NCBI GenBank assembly: GCA_000310025.1
Contig: FN648757.1
Coordinates: 43,798 to 56,572, forward strand
DNA: 12,775 bases
Direction: 5' to 3'
DNA from: Ectocarpus siliculosus
Taxonomy: Eukaryota > Sar > Phaeophyceae > Ectocarpales > Ectocarpaceae
The position numbers and the translations under genes were made by a program. How positions within the stretch are numbered: position 1 is the first letter of the stretch; each line of letters begins with the position of its first letter. Shown here piece by piece: positions 7,833 through 12,775 of the stretch. The notes beneath the pieces are model-generated. The model made no database searches, had not been told where the DNA came from, and worked only from the letters and a program-made list of their open reading frames with translations.

Positions 7833-8540
7833 CTAGTCTAGACTTTCTTCCTTTTTTTTTCTTCTTTTTTTTCCAGGCGCCGCCAGTAAAAAATCGCCGA
7901 AGTCTTGTATAAGAGCGATCAGTTTGTTGTGTGTCGCCTTACTTGTACCTTTTGTGAGCACATCTGCTATCAAGTCAGACGTAGGTACGTAGTGAAGGGA
8001 TATTATTTCCCTTGCTATTAGATCAGCAGCGAAAGCTTTGCGTAGCTGCAAGTGTTTCGTCCTTGCTGAAATAGTAGGTGTACTAGTAGAGGGCATGGCT
8101 CCCGTATTAGCATTTGATATGGGAATGGTTGAGAAACCGTTGAACTGCAGCTCGTGCAGTAAGCCACGAAGATGACATGCCTCTTTTGCGCAATAAACGA
8201 TCGAAGTCAACTCACTTTCGACTGTACTCAGTGCTGTGAGTGTTCGAAGACTACTGCACCAACTGACAGGAGCGGAGGATAGCATGAACATGTAGCCGCT
8301 GGTACTGCGCCTTTTCTGGGGCTTAGCAGCGAATGATGCATCGCAAAATCCTTCCAGTTTGAAGCTACCGCTCTTATACTCGATGTCAAGGTCAGTTTTT
8401 CCTCGTAGATACCTTAAGCAATGCTTTGCTTGTTGAAGGTGTAGCTTCGATGGTTTGCTTGTAGCGCGCGTCAGTTGCAATACTGCATAGCAGATATCAT
8501 ACCGTGATACCCGAGACAAATACAGTAGCGATCCAACCAC
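7833..8540 (-). pseudogene. Copia RNase H domain and pol C-terminus
   Basis: The frame (235 residues) begins with VGSLLYLSRVSRYDI, the conserved end of the Copia RT. The RNase H domain then shows D67 (GFCDASF), RSTSGYMF (78-85), the ALSTVESE motif (103-110), RTKH (160-163) and IADVLTKG near the C-terminus. Where active copies carry the Asp of the DNxxA motif, this copy has Ala (residue 144, NANTGAM), so one catalytic acid is lost. The last dozen residues are Lys/Arg/Glu-rich because they are encoded by a polypurine tract. The stop is at 7833. Confidence 0.92.
7843..7874 (-). other. 32-nt polypurine tract at the end of pol (candidate PPT)
   Basis: The plus strand is an unbroken run of pyrimidines here, so the minus strand is a 32-nt run of A and G. 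LTR elements prime plus-strand DNA from such a tract just upstream of the 3' LTR, and this one sits at the right place after RNase H. However, the sequence beyond it begins with the palindrome AGTCTAGACT (7835-7844, overlapping the tract by two bases) and shows no TG-starting LTR. The 3' LTR is therefore absent, deleted or unrecognisable. Confidence 0.5.
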
Positions 8541-9556
8541 AGACTTTGGTATAGTTTTACTCCTTCCGCATCAAGAAGGGTGTCAACTGGTTGATCTGTT
8601 GAGATTTCAACTCCAGTGCTTGGAGTGCTAACTCGCTTGCAGTCAGTCATGTTGAATCTTTCCAGGATAGAATTTGTATAGTCTGACTGGCTTATGCGAA
8701 GAGTCTTTTTCGCACGGTCACGGGTAATCTTAATCTTCATACCCAAAATAAGAATACTTCTCCCAAATCTGTCATGGAAAATCGTTGCATCAGCTTTTCT
8801 TTCAGCTGTCCTAGTAATATCTTGTCGGGAGATGATATCAGAATGTCATCGACGTATATTGTTAGCATTGCGTACCCATTTTCTTTTGTGAACAAATAGA
8901 AACAAGGGTCACTTTTGGTTGGCTCAAAACCAATGATTTTCAATGCCTTGTCCAGCGTATTGTACCAAGTACGACTGGCTGTACGTAAACCGTAAACTGC
9001 TTGTTTCAGTTTCATGACTAGAGGGTTGCCTGGGCTTGGCCCTGGTACTTCATAGCCGTCAGCCTGTTTGCAAAACGTTGGCTGGTCGATGGGGCTTTGG
9101 AGAAAAGCACTGCGAACATCACAAATGGTGACGTCCCAGTCGAATTGGGTCGCAATGGCTATAGTACCCGTATGCTCTCGACGCGACATACTGGTGCGAA
9201 GGTGGCTCCGCAGTCAATTCCTGGTCGTTGGCTCCAACCTTGACATACTATTCTGGCTTTAAAGTGTAGTCACTTTTAACTTTGAACACCTATCGTGTTC
9301 CGATCACTTTGCTGGTTGAAGGAACAGTAGATATTGGAATGAGATCATACACTTCATTTTCTTTCAATCGTTCCATTTCTTGATCCATAGTTTTCATCCA
9401 CATTTTTGCTTGTGGGGATGCTTGCGCTTCTGCAAACGTGTTCGGCAGCGGTATGCTAGCTGGATCTGGATTTGATTGAACTCCCGTTTGGGATGTATAT
9501 ACGTATGAAACGAACTGAGGATACAGTGTCTCGTGTGCATAGTCAGCGCTTGGCAA
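8541..9556 (-). pseudogene. Copia reverse transcriptase, broken by a stop and three frameshifts
   Basis: The RT (RVT_2 type) starts around 9480 with a WMKTMDQEMERLKEN segment and VIGTR, then a TAG at 9290-9292 stands where Copia RTs have the Trp of the conserved TRWVFK motif. Frameshifts follow near 9260 and 9170. The core (8737-9189) keeps the first catalytic Asp in CDVRSAFLQ (D24), the VYGLRTASRTWY motif and the YVDD box (residues 112-115). Another frameshift near 8742 separates MTDLGE from the following LGMKI-type connection segment, and one more near 8538 leads into the RNase H frame. The active-site residues survive but no single frame could make the enzyme. Confidence 0.92.
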
Positions 9557-9975
9557 TGGATTGTATCTTCGTAGACTTTTTAGTTCTCGCGATGTTCTGT
9601 CGTTTACGTTTGTTCTGATGTTTTCTTGGGCTGGTCCGGATGATCTTGTTCGTCTTGGTATAACGGCGTACTGCCGTTATTCTGGAGTTGGCGATGGAGG
9701 CCGTGATGAACTTGACGGAATATCGGAATTATCTTGTAAGGAATTGCCAAAATAATAGTCAGATGGGGTTGTAGACGGACTACGTGCCCTTTCTGAATTT
9801 GGTGATGGTTCGGAGTTTCGAATATCGACCAAATGATTCGGAATGTTCGATGATTGTTGAATATCGTCGTTCGAATTAGCTTGGATTATGGAGAGATGAT
9901 CAAGGACATCTTCTTCATAAGCTGTGTCTTCCTCGATGGGATTCTCGTCGACGAGTGATGTGTCAATTTGTGGTC
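9557..9975 (-). pseudogene. Copia integrase-RT linker with one in-frame stop
   Basis: After a frameshift near 9970, a single frame continues from the integrase to the RT. It encodes an acidic Ser/Pro/Asn-rich stretch typical of the variable linker between the two domains in Copia polyproteins. A TAA (9677-9679) interrupts it; the same frame resumes directly afterwards with a basic segment and then the start of the RT. The TAA lies in an 8-bp perfect hairpin, ATAACGGC/GCCGTTAT (9660-9680). Confidence 0.75.
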
Positions 9976-10978
9976 AGAGTTCTTGGTGTGGTCTCAATGA
10001 AAGTTACGTTGCGGCTTTCAGTGATCCGGCGAGTGTGTGGATTGTAAATGCGGTAAGAACGACTGTCTTTCCCGTATCCAACCATTACTCCTTCCCAAGC
10101 TTTCTTCTCTAACTTATGAATATGCCTTTCGATGTGCACGAAGGCTCGCGCTCCAACAACGCGTAGTGCGGATAGCCTAGGTACTTTACCAAAAAGTTTG
10201 GAGTATGGCGAAACCCCGTCAAGGGCACTATGCGGTGAACGATTCATCAGATAAACCGCTGTGTCACATAATTCGCTCCAGAGGAATTTTGGTAAGCCTG
10301 TGTCGACTAGTAAGCACCGTGTCATATTCATGATAGTTCTGCCGTCTCTTTCGGATATCCCGTTTTGCTGGGGAGTATTCGTGGCTGCGAACTCTTGAAC
10401 AATTCCTGTTTCTTTGCAAAAATCCTGATAATAATTCGCCGTATATTCACCCCCTTTATCACACCTTAGTCGTTGAACCCGATGTCCTTGCGGTATCACG
10501 TAGTCTTGGATGAGGTAGTTGAGCGTCTCGAATGCCTGATCCTTGGAGGGGATGGTGTAGACTGCTTTCCATCTCGTGTGATGATCGGTGAACCTGCTGA
10601 TGTACCTTGATCCGTCCAGTGCTGTCTTGAAAGGTCCGGCCAGGTCGGTGTAGACGAGCTCGAATGGTGTCGATGTTGTCTCGTTCGATGTCTTGGGGCG
10701 TATCCTCTGGGTGTTTTTGCCCAGGGCGCATGTCTTACAGGGTGTCAAGATGTCCTTGAATGAAACCCCTGTGTCGGGCTGATCTCTAAGTTTTTTCATA
10801 CTTGCTTCGTTGAGATGCCCCAATCGTTCATGCCAAATATATATTCGTTTCATTCGATATTAAGGCTGTTCCTGTTTCTTTCGCAGACTCTGGACGTTCC
10901 AGTATCTCCATCTGTATGACGAAGAGTTGTCCATCTTTACGAAGTGGGAATTTGCAGCTGCGGTTTTCAGGTACTGAC
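9963..10978 (-). pseudogene. Copia GAG-pre-integrase and integrase domain, frameshifted
   Basis: The main frame (10853-9963, 296 residues) carries the zinc-binding HHCC module: WHERLGH (H8, H13) and CKTC (C39, C42). The catalytic core follows, with D70 (YTDLAGP), D132 (RCDKGGEY) and E168 (NGISERDGR); the last two are separated by 35 residues, the classic D-35-E. The C-terminal region ends in the Copia pattern SYRIYNP then ESRNVTFIE. Upstream, 10978-10854 encodes about 40 more residues of the pre-integrase region (FPLRKDGQLFVIQ) in another frame, so one base was gained or lost near the TATATATTT run at 10840-10850. All catalytic residues remain, but the protein is cut off from protease and gag and runs into a stop at 9963. 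Confidence 0.93.
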
Positions 10979-10980
10979 AC

Positions 10981-11280
10981 TATTGGGATCCCACGTGGGA
11001 CGTCCCATGGGACACGTGGGCCGGCCCATGGGACACGCGGGCCATCCCATGGGACAGGTGGGACATCCCACCTGTCCCGTGGGATGGCCCATACGGACGC
11101 ACGGGACACGTGGGACGTCCCGTGGGACACGTGGGACGTCCCATGGGACACCAAATCTAGAACGTGGGACGCGTGGGACGCCCCATGGCACCACGCTAGG
11201 GACGTCCCACGCGGCGCTCGAAAACAGGCGTGGGACGTCCCAGCCGGTCTCCCCTACGGTGTCCCACTGCTGTCCCACAG
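10981..11280. repeat. GC-rich minisatellite of palindromic words, with a 52-bp palindrome
   Basis: The region is made almost wholly of short self-complementary words such as GGGACGTCCC, TCCCATGGGA, CCCACGTGGG and GGCCGGCC, joined as GTGGGACGTCCCATGGGACA-like units with variable order. Both strands therefore encode similar Gly/Thr/Ser/His/Pro/Trp-rich open frames, which I regard as non-coding. At 11039-11090 two 25-bp arms flank a 2-nt centre with one mismatch (a G-U pair in RNA). The array decays toward 11280 (CTAGGGACGTCCCACG, then scattered GTCCCAC). It abuts the broken 5' side of the Copia pol at about 10978. No target duplication is visible at its edges. Confidence 0.85.
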
Positions 11281-12118
11281 GCGTTTATAATAATAATTAG
11301 ATATATTTATCAGCTAATTTAGTGCAAGATAAGAGAATACCCGAACACCCCAGCTGCTCTTCCCTACAGCAGTACCCAGCGACCTGTACCAAGCAGCAGC
11401 ACGAGGTCGGATTACCAATCGTGCGAAAGGATCTTTAGGGGGTTCGGGGGTCGGGTTTCCGGAAGGTTCGGAAAGCATGCCGTGCTTTTTGGGCGCGCGC
11501 GCACGCGGTTCTTGACGGTTTGGAGGTGGTACTCGGCTAGCTCAGCTCTGCTAGCTTGCACACTGAAGCCCGAGCTGTGCAGGCTTGCAGAGCCCGCCTG
11601 CTCGTATGTTCTGTGGAGTATGTTCCTGCGCGCACAGGGGACTCATGGTGTGTAGGGGAGGAGAAGAATGCTGCTGCTAGAAAAACATGTCAGGACCGCC
11701 GAAAGCAAACAATTAGTCTACAATCAATGTAGACTGTTGTCGGGGGCACCGATTTGTATGTGCGCGCTACCGGGCTGCCGGCCGTTCGGTAGGGCGTGTA
11801 CTGCTGCTGTACGAAGAGCGAGTGGAATATCTAGCTGAGTCTAGGTGCTGTAGGTCTAGGCCGGAACCGCTTTCTGTGCTGTACACGAAAGAAACAACCG
11901 ATTGCCCCGCAACGCTAGATAGAGGTAGGCGCATCAGCATCCAGATCTGCCGCTGCCATCTGCTTCCAGATTGATAGCTTGCCAACGTCCAACCAGGCAC
12001 AACACTGCACAACAACCCATACGACGTCTGAAGAAGCATGTTTCCCCCAATCCCCCACAGCCACCCTATAAGGCGTCGAAGTCCTACCCATTTCCGGCTC
12101 AAGCTAGACCTAAACAAG
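11281..12118. other. No gene recognised
   Basis: An AT-rich patch of TAATAATAA type (11287-11312) is followed by GC-rich sequence. Visible details are an AAAGCA/TGCTTT hairpin (11472-11488), an alternating GCGCGCGCGCACGCG run (11493-11507, a potential Z-DNA former), and a perfect AGTCTACA/TGTAGACT hairpin (11715-11735). Open frames here have no protein-like pattern. Confidence 0.45.
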
Positions 12119-12325
12119 GTATGACACAAGATATCACACCCCCTCGACCGATTTTCCAAGCTCCATTCTTTCACAGCAGAAGCGTGGCAGCGCCGGAAAC
12201 GGCGGCGTTGAAGCCGCTCTGTCAAGAGCCTTCAGAAACAGTCGTTTCATGCACGCATTCTCTTCGTGGAGTAATTGATGTTTGAAAATCGGTCCAGGGG
12301 GTATGGTATCTATAGTGTCACCTAC
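12119..12325. repeat. Long diverged inverted repeat, arms about 40-80 bp
   Basis: The best-paired parts are 12119-12158 and 12282-12325. Left GATATCACACCCCCTCGACC matches the reverse complement of the right arm, GATACCATACCCCCTGGACC, and both continue into CGATTTTC. Outside, both have a GACAC word. Inside, similarity continues weakly (a GAAGCG or AATGCG word, then GAAACG), so each arm may reach about 80 bp around a centre near 12200-12240. It could be a fold-back element, a small-RNA precursor-like hairpin or two inverted copies of a repeat. Confidence 0.6.
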
Positions 12326-12550
12326 GGTACGGTCCAGGCGGGTAGGCTGCTGCATTTACAGGCACACATCGCAGATGATCTGCTCCCATGTAGGTTGCAA
12401 ATGGCAGATACTAGATTCAACACCTTCCCATGTCGAACTATCGAGAAAACCCCAAAGTTTTTGCGCAGGGTATATTGGGGAGATATTATACGAGTGTATT
12501 ATACACCAGGTTTGAGCGAGTCGTCGCCACGTTGTTTTAAGCATACTTAC

Positions 12551-12628
12551 TTGTAGACTTACTTCATGTAGGTTGAAGGGGAAGTTGGTTGAAGGGGGAG
12601 TTGCAGGAGGGGAGAGAGGAGCCGACAT
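12551..12628 (-). CDS. Candidate first exon of a gene on the minus strand
   Basis: An ATG at 12628 opens MSAPLSPPATPPSTNFPFNL, a Ser/Pro-rich start, and the frame runs into two consensus donor sites, GTAAGT, at 12562 and 12550. Using the first gives 22 residues, the second 26. A TATA-like motif lies about 75 bp upstream. The open frame also continues through the donors to about 12356, so an unspliced reading is possible, but that part looks non-coding. I recognise no family, and an acceptor cannot be chosen with confidence (a candidate is the TTCTCGATAG near 12437). If real, the rest of the gene would extend into the inverted repeat region or be a relic. Confidence 0.3.
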
Positions 12629-12700
12629 AGTCTCGCCGATAGCCTGCTTGTTAAGCTTTGGTTTAGAAGGGGTGAACGCGGAAAGAAAACAACATAGCTT

Positions 12701-12709
12701 TAATATATA
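12701..12709 (-). promoter_or_regulatory. TATA-like box upstream of the candidate exon
   Basis: The minus strand reads GTATATATTAAAG here, 75 bp upstream of the ATG at 12628. That would place a start of transcription near 12675 and leave a short 5' leader. AT-rich matches are common, so this counts only together with the exon. Confidence 0.25.
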
Positions 12710-12720
12710 CCGGAATAGTC

Positions 12721-12775
12721 GGAGAGATAGGACCGGTCTGAGAGGTGGCACCGATCGGGGAGATGGCACGGGGTT
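12721..12775 (+). repeat. 19-bp tandem repeat at the window end
   Basis: Three adjacent units, GGAGAGATAGGACCGGTCT, GAGAGGTGGCACCGATCGG and GGAGATGGCACGGGGTT, repeat with a 19-bp period and may continue beyond the window. Confidence 0.55.

Larger units (their letters stand above)
7833..10978 (-). mobile_element. Decayed, 5'-truncated Ty1/Copia retrotransposon (pol only)
   Basis: On the minus strand the order is GAG-pre-integrase, integrase, reverse transcriptase, RNase H, the diagnostic gene order of Ty1/Copia (integrase before RT). The coding line is interrupted by frameshifts near 10845, 9970, 9260, 9170, 8742 and 8538, and by in-frame stops at 9677-9679 and 9290-9292. Pol homology stops at about 10978, where the palindromic minisatellite starts. 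Gag, protease, a primer-binding site and the 5' LTR are not seen. At the other end a 32-nt polypurine tract follows RNase H without a recognisable LTR after it. The element cannot be active on its own. Whether the 5' part was deleted or displaced by the minisatellite cannot be told from this window. Confidence 0.92.

Noticed and set aside
10828-11300. Four overlapping open frames, both strands, encoding Gly-Thr-Ser-His or Pro-Trp-Asp-Val repeats
   Set aside because: They exist because the DNA is a palindromic-word repeat with few stop codons, so both strands read alike. No start context or conserved domain supports a protein; only the last 40 codons on the minus strand are real Copia remnant.

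Overview
The window looks like a gene-poor, repeat-rich stretch of a nuclear eukaryotic genome. Supporting signs are degraded LTR-retrotransposon and hAT-type DNA-transposon sequence, candidate spliceosomal introns, scattered CAG/CTG microsatellites, short tandem repeats and many small perfect hairpins. There are no bacterial-style operons, ribosome binding sites or rRNA genes. I cannot name the lineage from sequence alone. A protist or alga, possibly a stramenopile, would fit the CAG/CTG habit and the Copia type, but that is a guess.

Layout, left to right. Positions 1-317 hold inverted-repeat structures, including a fold-back of about 37-bp arms (226-317) and a tRNA B-box-like motif near 23-40. 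Positions 425-476 are a short tandem repeat. Positions 1363-1885 are a degenerate tandem array with a unit of about 205 bp that runs into CAG repeats. Positions 2958-3321 carry a cluster of seven small hairpins, followed at 3341-3580 by a degenerate array of CGTTC words. Positions 3606-3770 resemble a minus-strand Copia LTR. Positions 4731-5674 (minus) hold the best candidate host gene, an acidic protein of unknown function that may contain one 53-nt intron. Positions 5879-6525 contain a complete non-autonomous hAT element with a perfect 15-bp terminal inverted repeat and a perfect 8-bp target duplication.

Positions 7833-10978 (minus) are a decayed Ty1/Copia pol. The order is GAG-pre-integrase, integrase, reverse transcriptase, RNase H. 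It is broken by two in-frame stops and about six frameshifts. It lacks gag, protease and recognisable flanking LTRs. Its 5' side ends abruptly at 10981-11280, a minisatellite built of palindromic GC-rich words that includes a 52-bp near-perfect palindrome.

Positions 11281-12118 are non-coding as far as I can see. Positions 12119-12325 form a long diverged inverted repeat. At the right edge (12551-12710, minus) there may be a promoter and first exon of another gene, with two GTAAGT donor sites 12 bp apart.

There is no multi-gene pathway here. The main content is an unknown gene between transposable elements and several arrays of palindromic repeats. The most notable items are the intact hAT element, the palindromic minisatellite that cuts the Copia pol, and the hairpin cluster.
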